DNA from: CBDCMJ01 sp965218875 | GTDB taxonomy: Bacteria > Chloroflexota > Dehalococcoidia > Lucifugimonadales > UBA3495 | Direction of reading: 5' to 3' | Assembly: GCA_965218875.1 (NCBI GenBank) | Contig: OZ244707.1 | Span: forward strand, 1,674,001-1,738,000 | DNA length: 64,000 bases | Part shown: positions 34,055 to 41,728 of the stretch, one piece after another | How the letters are laid out: each line of letters begins with the position of its first letter | Position numbering within the stretch: position 1 is the first letter of the stretch | The notes under the pieces: generated by a model | The model's database searches: none | What the model saw: only the letters and a program-made list of their open reading frames with translations | Told to the model about the DNA's origin: nothing | Position numbers and translations under genes: made by a program

Positions 34055-35566
34055 ATGGCGATCAGGGGACAAGAGATAGTATCCCTAATCAAACGGCAGA
34101 TCGAGGAGTTCGGCGGCGACCTGACCCTGGTCGACGTGGGTACGGTGGTGCAGGTGGGTGACGGCATCGCAAGCATCCAGGGATTGCAGGGGGTGGTGTC
34201 CAACGAACTCCTTGACTTTGGCGCCGACGTGGTGGGCCTGGCCCTGAACCTGGAGGCCGATATCGTCGGGGCGGCCATCCTGGGAGACCCCAACACCGTC
34301 AAAGAGGGGGACCGGGTGCGCTCCACGGGTCGCATAATCGAGGTGCCGGTGGGAGAGGCGCTGGTCGGCCGGGTGGTGGACCCGCTGGGCCGGCCCCTGG
34401 ACGGCAAGGGCGTGGTGAACACCACCCAGACCTCCCCCGTGGAAAGGATCGCCCCCAACGTGGTGGCCCGGCACTCGGTGGACAGCCCGGTGCAGACCGG
34501 CATCAAGGCCATCGATGCCATGATTCCCATCGGCCGGGGGCAGCGGGAGCTCATCATCGGCGACCGCTCCACCGGCAAGACCGCCATCGCCCTGGACACC
34601 ATCATCAATCAGAAGGGCGGCGACCTGATCTGCATCTACGTGGCAGTGGGCCAGAAGCAGGGCAAGGTCGCTCAGGTGGTCTCCACCCTGGAAGAAAACG
34701 ACGCCATGGGGCACACCATCGTGGTCAACGCCGGGGCCTCGGACTCCGCGCCCCTGCAATACATCGCGCCCTACGCGGGTTGCGCCATGGGCGAGGCGTT
34801 CATGGACCAGGGTAGAGAGGTGCTGATCGTGTACGACGATCTCACCAAGCACGCCTGGGCCTATCGCCAGATGTCGCTGTTGCTGCGACGTCCCGCCGGG
34901 CGCGAGGCCTACCCCGGTGACATCTTCTACCTGCACAGCAGGCTGCTGGAGCGGTCGGCCAAGCTGGATGCGGAACACGGCGGCGGCTCGATTACGGCGC
35001 TGCCCATTATCGAGACCCAGGCGGGTGACGTGTCGGCCTACATCCCCACCAACGTGATCTCCATCACCGACGGCCAGATTTACCTGGAACCCGAGCTGTT
35101 CAACAGCGGCATCCGACCGGCCGTAAACGTGGGCCTTTCGGTGTCCAGGGTGGGCGGAGCCGCCCAGACCCGGGCCATCCGCCGGGTGGCCGGCCGGCTG
35201 CGGCTGGACCTGGCCCAGTACCGCGAGTTGGCCACCTTTGCTCAGTTCGGCACCGCCGACTTGGACCCGGCCACCAGGGCCCAACTGGGCCGGGGACAGT
35301 TGGCCACCGAGACGTTGAAGCAGCCTCAGTACCGTCCCCTTTCCCTGGAGCAGGAAGTGATTATCCTGTTCGCGGTCAACTCGGGGCTAATGGAAGACTT
35401 GCCCTTGGACCGCTGCGCCGACTTCGAAGACCAGTTGCTGCGCTATATCAGCAGCACTCATCCGGACATTGTGCAGAGCATCGCCGATTCCAAGGACCTG
35501 AACGACGAGATGGAAGGCAGGCTCACCCAGGCCGTAACCGACTTCAAGAGCTCCTTCAGCGCCTAG
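34055..35566 (+). CDS. atpA: ATP synthase F1 subunit alpha
   Basis: Regulatory nucleotide-binding subunit of 503 residues. The P-loop GDRSTGKT is at residues 169-176. Other family marks are GRVVDPLGRPLDG, the PAGREAYPGDIFYLHSRLLE segment and the late INVGLSVSRVGGAAQ-type motif (here VNVGLSVSRVGGAAQ). Length is standard. ATG 34055 follows GAGGAG. A 146-base gap without a recognisable terminator follows before atpG. Confidence 0.97.
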   Translation: MAIRGQEIVSLIKRQIEEFGGDLTLVDVGTVVQVGDGIASIQGLQGVVSNELLDFGADVVGLALNLEADIVGAAILGDPNTVKEGDRVRSTGRIIEVPVGEALVGRVVDPLGRPLDGKGVVNTTQTSPVERIAPNVVARHSVDSPVQTGIKAIDAMIPIGRGQRELIIGDRSTGKTAIALDTIINQKGGDLICIYVAVGQKQGKVAQVVSTLEENDAMGHTIVVNAGASDSAPLQYIAPYAGCAMGEAFMDQGREVLIVYDDLTKHAWAYRQMSLLLRRPAGREAYPGDIFYLHSRLLERSAKLDAEHGGGSITALPIIETQAGDVSAYIPTNVISITDGQIYLEPELFNSGIRPAVNVGLSVSRVGGAAQTRAIRRVAGRLRLDLAQYRELATFAQFGTADLDPATRAQLGRGQLATETLKQPQYRPLSLEQEVIILFAVNSGLMEDLPLDRCADFEDQLLRYISSTHPDIVQSIADSKDLNDEMEGRLTQAVTDFKSSFSA

Positions 35567-35712
35567 CCAGGGAAACGGGGTTGCCGGGAGACAGGACTGT
35601 GCAGGTTTCCGGGCCTTCGGCGTTGACCGGCCGCCGGGCCGCCCCCGCGGCGACGGCCGGGAACAAAGGGCCATAGCTACAGCGACGGGAGAAGTACCTA
35701 TAGTGGCAGACC

Positions 35713-36576
35713 ATGCCTAGCGTGAGAGACATACGGCGCAGGGTGCGCAGCGTGGAAAATACCGGCAAGGTCACCAACGCCATGTCGCTGATTGCGGCGT
35801 CCAAGATGCGGCGGGCCCAGATGGCCGTGACCCAGGGGCGCCCCTACGCCGAGAAGATCCGCGACGTCATCGCTCACCTGGCGGCCCAGCCCGGCGAGGA
35901 AGTGGCCGCGGCCCACCCGTTGTTGCGGCAAAGGCCCGTACAGCGGATTGGAATCGTCGTGATCAGCCCGGACCGCGGGTTGTGCGGCGGGATGCACGCC
36001 AACCTGAACCGCAGGGTAGGCCAGTTCATCGTGGGGCAGTCGGCGCCGACGCGGTTGGTGGTGGTTGGCCGCAAGGGCCGCGACTTCATGGTCCGCACCG
36101 GGCAGGACGTGCAGGCGGTGTTCACCGACTTGGGCGAGACCCCGGCCCTGGCCGACACCACCGCGATTCCCCGTATCGTGATAGACGCCTACTCAGACGA
36201 GGACATAGACGAGGTGTACTTGGCCTACACCAGGTACGTCTCGGTCATGTCCCAACAGCCGGTGGTGGAGAAGCTGCTTCCGGTGACTCCGGCCGAACTC
36301 ACGGCCCAGGAGCGGGTCGGCTACATCTACGAGCCCGACAATCTCATGGTGCTGGGCAGCCTGCTGCCTCGTTTCGTGGAGATGGAGGTCTATCACGCCT
36401 TGCTGGAGTCCATAGCCAGCGAGCAGTCGGCGCGGATGGTCGCCATGCGGAACGCCACCGACAACGCCAACGGGTTGGCCGAGGACCTGACGCTGGTAAT
36501 GAACAAACTCCGCCAGGACAGCATCACCAACGAACTGCTGGACCTGATCGGCGGACAAATTGCCCTGGAGGGCTGA
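35713..36576 (+). CDS. atpG: ATP synthase F1 subunit gamma
   Basis: Central rotor shaft of 287 residues. The N-terminal helix starts PSVRDIRRRVRSVENTGKVT and includes the AMSLIAASKMRRAQ segment; the middle has SPDRGLCGGMHANLNR; the C-terminal helix (ESIASEQSARMVAMRNATDN) completes the coiled coil. Both termini are typical. It is 21 bases upstream of atpD. Confidence 0.95.
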   Translation: MPSVRDIRRRVRSVENTGKVTNAMSLIAASKMRRAQMAVTQGRPYAEKIRDVIAHLAAQPGEEVAAAHPLLRQRPVQRIGIVVISPDRGLCGGMHANLNRRVGQFIVGQSAPTRLVVVGRKGRDFMVRTGQDVQAVFTDLGETPALADTTAIPRIVIDAYSDEDIDEVYLAYTRYVSVMSQQPVVEKLLPVTPAELTAQERVGYIYEPDNLMVLGSLLPRFVEMEVYHALLESIASEQSARMVAMRNATDNANGLAEDLTLVMNKLRQDSITNELLDLIGGQIALEG

Positions 36577-36597
36577 GGCCAACAGCAGGAGTAGGAT

Positions 36598-37995
36598 ATG
36601 ACCACGGGAAAGGTTGTGCAGGTTATCGGCACCGTCGTGGACATCGAGTTTCCGCCGGACCAGCTTCCCAAGCTGTTCGACGCCCTGGAGGTCGACAACG
36701 CCGGGGAGAAGCTGGTGCTGGAAGTGCAGCAGCACGTCGGCAACAACTGGGTGAGGTGTTTGGCTTTGGGGCAGACCGACGGGCTGGGCCGCGGGGTCGA
36801 CGTGGAGGACACCGGCCGGAGGGTGACCGTGCCGGTGGGCCCGGAGACTTTGGGGCGGCTGTTTGACGTTACGGGTACGCCCCTGGACAACCTGGGACCG
36901 GTGGAGGCGGGCCAAAACTGGCCCATCCACCGCGACGCTCCCAGCTTCGACGACCAGAACCCCACCGTGGAGATCATGGAAACCGGCATCAAGGTCTTCG
37001 ACCTGATTACCCCCTTCATGAAGGGCGGGAAGATCGGGGCCTACGGCGGGGCCGGGGTTGGCAAGACGGTGATCATCCAGGAGCTGATACGAAACATCGC
37101 GGCGGTGCACCAGGGGGTCTCGGTGTTCGCCGGAGTGGGGGAGCGGTCCCGGGAGGGCAACGACCTTTGGCACGAGATGCAGGCGTCGGGGGTGCTGTCC
37201 AATACCGTGCTGGTGTTCGGACAGATGAACGAAACTCCCGGGGTGAGGGCCCGAGTGGGCCTCACCGGCCTGACTATGGCGGAGTACTTCCGGGACGAGG
37301 ACCATCAGGACGTGCTCCTGTTCATCGACAACATCTACCGCTACATCCTGGCCGGGATGGAAGTGTCTGCCCTGCTGGGCAGGATGCCTTCCGCGGTGGG
37401 CTATCAGCCCACTCTCGGCACCGAGATGGGGGCCTTGGAGGAGCGCATCACTTCCACCAAGGGCGGGTCTATCACTTCCTTCCAGGCCATATACGTGCCG
37501 GCGGACGACTATACCGATCCCGGCATCGTCACCACCTTCGGCCACCTGGACGGGGTCATATCCCTGGAGCGGACCCTGGCGGCCCAGGGCTTGTACCCGG
37601 CGGTGGACCCCCTGGCGTCGTACTCCAGGATTCTCGAGCCGCGCTATGTGGGCGAGGACCACTACCGCCTGGCCCGTGGCGTGCAGCAGGTGCTGCAGCG
37701 CTACAAAGACCTGCAAGACATTATTGCCATCCTGGGCATCGAAGAGCTTTCCGAGGAAGACAAGCTCACGGTGTTCCGCGCCCGGAAGATCCAGCGCTTT
37801 TTCACCCAGCCGTTCTTCGTGGCCGAAACCTTCACCAACCAGCCCGGCAAGTACGTGCCGGTGCGGGACACGGTGCGGGGCTTTACCGAGATCCTGGAAG
37901 GACAGCACGACGACCTCCCGGAGCAGGCCTTCTACATGGTCGGCACCATCGACGAGGCGATGGAGAAGGCCGAGCAAATACGAGCGGGGGGATAA
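36598..37995 (+). CDS. atpD: ATP synthase F1 subunit beta
   Basis: Catalytic subunit of 465 residues. The P-loop GGAGVGKT is at 150-157, the catalytic glutamate lies in GVGERSREGNDLW, and the Walker B aspartate is in LLFIDNIYRY. The DELSEED equivalent is ELSEEDK. All active-site elements are intact. It starts behind a CAGGAG site. The stop is 11 bases before atpC. Confidence 0.97.
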   Translation: MTTGKVVQVIGTVVDIEFPPDQLPKLFDALEVDNAGEKLVLEVQQHVGNNWVRCLALGQTDGLGRGVDVEDTGRRVTVPVGPETLGRLFDVTGTPLDNLGPVEAGQNWPIHRDAPSFDDQNPTVEIMETGIKVFDLITPFMKGGKIGAYGGAGVGKTVIIQELIRNIAAVHQGVSVFAGVGERSREGNDLWHEMQASGVLSNTVLVFGQMNETPGVRARVGLTGLTMAEYFRDEDHQDVLLFIDNIYRYILAGMEVSALLGRMPSAVGYQPTLGTEMGALEERITSTKGGSITSFQAIYVPADDYTDPGIVTTFGHLDGVISLERTLAAQGLYPAVDPLASYSRILEPRYVGEDHYRLARGVQQVLQRYKDLQDIIAILGIEELSEEDKLTVFRARKIQRFFTQPFFVAETFTNQPGKYVPVRDTVRGFTEILEGQHDDLPEQAFYMVGTIDEAMEKAEQIRAGG

Positions 37996-38006
37996 GGGTC
38001 ATAGTC

Positions 38007-38465
38007 ATGGCGCCTATGCTGCTGGAAATAATCACCGCGGAACACCAGGTGTACGGTGACGACGTAGACATGGTGGTGGCGCCGGGGGCCGACGGACAGC
38101 TGGGCGTTCTGCCCCATCACGCGCCGCTGATGACCATGCTCCAGCCCGGGGAGATACTGATCCGCAAGGAGGGCGCCGATACCTTCATGGCGGTGACCGG
38201 GGGCTTCATGGAGGTCATCGGCAACCGGGTGACCATACTGGCCGACGCGGCCGAGCGCGCCGACGAAATCGACGAGGCCCGGGCCCAGGCGGCGGTGCAG
38301 AGGGCCCAGGAGCGCATCGCCAGCCAGGACGGCGAACTCCAGATGGAGCGGGCGTTGGGCGCCATGCGCCGGGCCCAGGTAAGATTGAACGTGGCCCGCC
38401 GCAGGCGTTCCCGGGGAGGGATTGGACCGGGCGCCGGCGACCAGGGGCCCGGCGCTTCAGGGTGA
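38007..38465 (+). CDS. atpC: ATP synthase F1 subunit epsilon
   Basis: Subunit of 152 residues. The N-terminal beta-sandwich (LEIITAEHQVYGDDVDMVVAPGADGQLGVLPHHAPLMTML) and the two-helix C-terminal hairpin with ALGAMRRAQVRLNVARRRR are clear. The last ~15 residues are a Gly-rich tail. ATG 38007 has only a weak ribosome site; ATG 38016 is an alternative. It is the last gene of the operon. I saw no strong terminator after it, only a copy of a dispersed repeat. Confidence 0.93.
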   Translation: MAPMLLEIITAEHQVYGDDVDMVVAPGADGQLGVLPHHAPLMTMLQPGEILIRKEGADTFMAVTGGFMEVIGNRVTILADAAERADEIDEARAQAAVQRAQERIASQDGELQMERALGAMRRAQVRLNVARRRRSRGGIGPGAGDQGPGASG

Positions 38466-38537
38466 CTGCGCCCTCAGATGGCCGGTGTGCGGCGGGAGCT
38501 AAAGCAGCGTCTTATAGTTGTCACCCTGCCTTTTTCT

Positions 38538-38604
38538 TGTCACCCTGAACGAAGTGAAGGGTCTCTCCGCCGTAGCTGAGATTCTTCGCTACGCCCAGAA
38601 TGAC
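38538..38604. repeat. Dispersed repeat, inverted copy of 50422-50486
   Basis: The segment TGTCACCCTGAACGAAGTGAA ... GTAGCTGAGATTCTTCGCTACG ... AGAATGAC is the reverse complement of the stretch at 50422-50486. It lies between convergent atpC and rex and could act as a bidirectional terminator. Confidence 0.7.
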
Positions 38605-38682
38605 GAGGTTTAGAGGCCGACGATTGACTGACCCTGGGAGGTAAAGCGACGGTTACGGGGGATCGAGGCGGGCGTGGGACAG

Positions 38683-39345
38683 CTACCGGGCGGCCAGGTC
38701 GCCCAGGTAGTAGGTCATGGATTGCAGCGCGATGACCGGGTCTATATTCTGGATCCGGATGTCTTCCGGGACCTGGGGAGACGTGGGAGCGTAGTTCAAA
38801 ACCGCCCGGATGCCGCAGTTGACCAGGCGGTCGATCACTTCCTGGGTCTGGGGGGCGGGCACGGCGACGATGGCTATGGTCACCTCGAGCCTGCCGACCT
38901 CCTGCTCCAGTTCCTCCATGGAACGGACGGTCAGTTGCCCCACTTCTTCACCCACTACCTCACGACTGGCGTCGAAGGCGGCCACCAGGTGAAATCCGTC
39001 GGGGGTGAACCCCGGGTAGCTCAGGATCGCCTGGCCCAAGCGGCCCACACCAACCACAGCCACGTTCCAGTAGGTGTTTAGGCCCAGGATTTCCCGCAGG
39101 CGGTCGTGCAGGTGGCGGACGTTGTAACCGCGGCCCTGCTTGCCAAAACGTCCAAAGTAGCTGAGGTCTTTGCGTATCTGCGCCGGGGTTACCTGCAGCT
39201 TGCCGCCCAGTTGCTGAGAGCTGACGACTTCAGCCCCCTCATGAAGCAGGCGATTGAGAATTCGCACGTACTGAGGCAGCCTCGTTACTACCACCTCAGG
39301 CACGTCCGGTCGTGGGAGCTGCTGGGTCCGGAGACTATCCGCCAT
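38683..39345 (-). CDS. rex: Redox-sensing transcriptional repressor Rex
   Basis: Repressor of 220 residues that senses the NADH/NAD+ ratio. The N-terminal winged helix includes SSQQLGGKLQVTPAQIRKDLSYFG, with recognition helix AQIRKDLSYFG. The Rossmann domain carries VVGVGRLGQAIL, and the C-terminal domain-swapped helix closes the protein. It faces the ATP synthase operon, which is sensible for an energy-metabolism regulator, but no complete Rex operator was found nearby. The ribosome site before ATG 39345 is weak. Confidence 0.95.
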   Translation of the reverse strand: MADSLRTQQLPRPDVPEVVVTRLPQYVRILNRLLHEGAEVVSSQQLGGKLQVTPAQIRKDLSYFGRFGKQGRGYNVRHLHDRLREILGLNTYWNVAVVGVGRLGQAILSYPGFTPDGFHLVAAFDASREVVGEEVGQLTVRSMEELEQEVGRLEVTIAIVAVPAPQTQEVIDRLVNCGIRAVLNYAPTSPQVPEDIRIQNIDPVIALQSMTYYLGDLAAR

Positions 39346-39558
39346 CGCCCTATCCGCCCTTTCCCGGTCGACAAGGCGGGGGGCGCCCCCGGGAAGTGGT
39401 AGCGGCTGAGTAACGGCCCTTGGGCTAAGGTCAAGCCTAGCGCCGGGCCGTGTGGCCTATAATCTATAATGAATTTTTGAATTGAGCAAGGGGTTGTGAA
39501 AGTTGTCGCGCACTCCGGAGGCGCATGACGAGGTGAGCGACCCCAAGGAGGCCCCGAG

Positions 39559-39852
39559 TTGCACATCGGCGTCTGCCGGTTGACGGCCCACCTCCCGGAA
39601 GCCACCAACCTGAAGGCCAAACGGCAGGTAGCGCGGTCTTTGACCGCCCGGCTGAGGAACCAATTCAACGTGGGAGTTGCCGAAGTTGATGACCACGACC
39701 TGTGGCAGCGGCTCACCCTCGGCGTCTGTTGTGTCAGCAACGACTCCGCCCATGCCAACGAGATGCTGTCCAACGTGGTGTCGTTCGTGGAGACGTTGCG
39801 GGGCGACCTGGTGCTGTTGGACTACGAGACGGAGTTAATATCCGGTGTTTAG
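39559..39852 (+). CDS. DUF503 (YlxP-like) protein
   Basis: Protein of 97 residues that matches DUF503 along its length: HIGVCRLTAHLPEATNLKAKRQVARSLTARLRNQFNVGVAEV and the mid-region DLWQRLTLGVCCVSNDS. It is a small ferredoxin-like-fold protein of unknown function, often near ribosome-maturation genes such as rbfA. Here no such neighbour is present. TTG 39559 has a strong AAGGAGG site seven bases upstream. Tandem TATAAT boxes at about 39458 and 39467 could serve the promoter. Confidence 0.88.
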   Translation: MHIGVCRLTAHLPEATNLKAKRQVARSLTARLRNQFNVGVAEVDDHDLWQRLTLGVCCVSNDSAHANEMLSNVVSFVETLRGDLVLLDYETELISGV

Positions 39853-40042
39853 GAGCCTCCTAATGCCCGGCCCGGGGGGTCGAAGCATGTCGTCGGCGAG
39901 TTTCCGTCTAGCCAAGGGTTTCCGCGCCGCAAGCCTTGACTCGGGCAAGCGGGGTTTGTAGACTTCAGGCGCTACACAAACCCAAGGGCAGATCGTGGCC
40001 GCCGGACTTGCGCCCACATACTAGGGACAGGAGGGGAATCCC

Positions 40043-40237
40043 TTGGCTTACGCGGAGATGGACAGCATTGAATCCGGTCTGAAGTTCAAGACCCGGGCCG
40101 GCTTGGTCGTGGAAACCACCGGCGTCACGCTGCGGGTTGAATCTGAGGACGTGCACGTGCACGAGGTGGTCATCGTAGAGGGCGCCGGCGAAGGCAGCAA
40201 GTACTTGCACAATCTAGACTACGCCGAAGCCGTATAG
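40043..40237 (+). CDS. Small conserved-looking protein, function unknown
   Basis: Open frame of 64 residues with balanced composition and beta-rich pattern (GLKFKTRAGLVVETTGVTLRV, then VHVHEVVIVEGAG), ending LHNLDYAEAV. I do not recognise the family. Support for coding comes from the AGGAGGGG site eight bases before TTG 40043. It lies alone between the DUF503 gene and the facing hydrolase. An ATG at 40058 is possible but lacks spacing. Confidence 0.6.
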   Translation: MAYAEMDSIESGLKFKTRAGLVVETTGVTLRVESEDVHVHEVVIVEGAGEGSKYLHNLDYAEAV

Positions 40238-40322
40238 GCCGCAGCTTTTCCCAGCCTCTATTTTCCCCGGAATTCTGACTGGAACGATGGCCGGAACGGC
40301 GGCTGGGCCCCTGGCCGGAATT

Positions 40323-41123
40323 TTAGGCGCCGGCGCGGTCGGCCTTGAGGCCGGCCAGAAATCGTTCCAGAGCTACCCAGTACGCCTCGCCCCCTTCCTC
40401 GAACATGTAGTTGTGTCCGGCGTCCGGCAACGACTGGAAGTCCTTGGGGGAGTTCGCGGCATGGAACAGCTTCCGGGCCTGAGAGATGGGGACCATGGTG
40501 TCCCTTTCCCCGTGAAGGATGAGAAGGGGACAGGCCGCCCGGGAGATGCGCCGTAACGAGTTGTACCGGTTTCGCACCAACCAGCCGCTGGGCAACAGCG
40601 GGAACACTATGCGGGACATGTCGCTGACCGAGGCGAAGGGTGACGCCAGCACCAGTCCCAAGGGGGGATGGGCGGTAGTCAACTCGACGGCGACGGCCGC
40701 TCCCAGGGAGTGTCCAAAGTATACGATGTCGTCCGGCGCGGCATCCGGGCCGCCTTGGCGGCGGTCCAGCAGGTAGCGCCGCGCCGCCCGGGCGTCCTGG
40801 TAAGTCCCCCTTTCCGAGGGGACGCCTTCGCTCCGGCCGTAGCCCTGGTAGTCGAAAATCAGCAGGTTCACGCCTAGCCGCCGGTGCAACAGCGCCAGCT
40901 CAGCGACCCGGTGTCCTACGTTGCCTCCGTTGCCGTGGAACCAGAGCCACGTGGTCTCGTGGTCGCCGGGCACGTACCAGCCGTGTAGCCGGGCGCCCGC
41001 CCCGGTCGGGAAGAACACGTCTTCGTAGGCGATCCCAACGTCTCCGGGGGTGAATTCCACCCTTGACGAGGGGAAAAACACGAACCTGGGCTCCAACCAT
41101 TTCCAGATCAGGTCTGGCAGCAT
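40323..41123 (-). CDS. Alpha/beta hydrolase
   Basis: Hydrolase of 266 residues similar to the ABHD13/BEM46 type. It shows the oxyanion-loop WLWFHGNGGNVGHR, the nucleophile elbow YFGHSLGAA (Ser), an acidic residue in LLILHGERDTMVP, and the catalytic His in LPDAGHNYM. The N-terminal WLEPRFVFFPSS is typical of membrane-tethered members. ATG 41123 was chosen because the longer frame runs into the MITE at 41260. Substrate unknown. Confidence 0.88.
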   Translation of the reverse strand: MLPDLIWKWLEPRFVFFPSSRVEFTPGDVGIAYEDVFFPTGAGARLHGWYVPGDHETTWLWFHGNGGNVGHRVAELALLHRRLGVNLLIFDYQGYGRSEGVPSERGTYQDARAARRYLLDRRQGGPDAAPDDIVYFGHSLGAAVAVELTTAHPPLGLVLASPFASVSDMSRIVFPLLPSGWLVRNRYNSLRRISRAACPLLILHGERDTMVPISQARKLFHAANSPKDFQSLPDAGHNYMFEEGGEAYWVALERFLAGLKADRAGA

Positions 41124-41259
41124 CGGCGTAGCGGCCCCTCTCCGGGTTACGGTGCGGCGGAATGGACCGGACCGTCGGCGCCGGACCGTCGGTGTAGGAA
41201 GGATGCTCTCTGGGGCGGACACGGCGTTGAGCCGGCCCTCCAGGGGTAGGAAACAGGGT

Positions 41260-41393
41260 CTTTTAATTGTCACCCTGGGCCCTATCTGTCATTCCGAACC
41301 AACGGGAGGTATCTGAAATCTCTGCCCAAGGCCAAGGTCGCCCGGACCCAAGGATCTCAGATTCCTCGCTCCGCTCGGAATGACAATTAAAAG
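41260..41393. mobile_element. MITE-like element, 134 bp with 13-bp perfect terminal inverted repeats
   Basis: CTTTTAATTGTCA (41260-41272) is mirrored exactly by TGACAATTAAAAG (41381-41393). Inside is a second pair of inverted ends, GTCATTCCGA and TCGGAATGAC. The interior (GGGAGGTATCTGAAATCTCTG, CCAAGGCCAAGGTCGCCCGG) recurs at 59898-59995. It has no coding capacity. No target duplication is evident at its edges. Confidence 0.8.
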
Positions 41394-41414
41394 GCGCTGG
41401 GGTAGGGAAATAGC

Positions 41415-41696
41415 CTATTGACCGGAGGGACCAGCTTGCCCTGACGGGCCGGAAGGGGCGGGCACGGGCTTGGGGGGCTCGGCGGGCGTAAGCTGAGGAT
41501 AGCTGTCGACCTCCTGCCGTATGGTCTCCAGCCGTCCGGCGAGGTCCCTAACCTCCGGCGTTTCTTTGCCGCAGTGCGGGCACCAGATTTTCTCCTTCGA
41601 AGCGAGAAAGAGATTGTCCTTCTTGACGGTGAAAGTGCCCACCTGGGCTTTGCACTCGCCGCATAGTTGGGCCACGGTCAACTCATCGCCGGGCAT
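41415..41696 (-). CDS. Small zinc-ribbon-like protein with Pro-rich tail
   Basis: Protein of 93 residues with two Cys pairs, CGEC near residue 12 and CPHC near residue 39, arranged as a zinc ribbon. The last 30 residues are Pro, Gly and Ser-rich and look disordered. It starts 32 bases after the iron-sulfur oxidoreductase gene on the same strand and is probably co-transcribed. Function unknown; a role in metal-cluster handling or a structural zinc site is equally possible. GGGGAAG lies six bases before ATG 41696. Confidence 0.7.
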   Translation of the reverse strand: MPGDELTVAQLCGECKAQVGTFTVKKDNLFLASKEKIWCPHCGKETPEVRDLAGRLETIRQEVDSYPQLTPAEPPKPVPAPSGPSGQAGPSGQ

Positions 41697-41728
41697 ATGT
41701 CACTTCCCCTTTCGCATAGTGCCGGCTG

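Noticed and set aside
39490..39510. TTGTGAAA near the DUF503 gene as a Rex operator
   Set aside because: Only one half-site is present; the matching TTCACAA half is absent.
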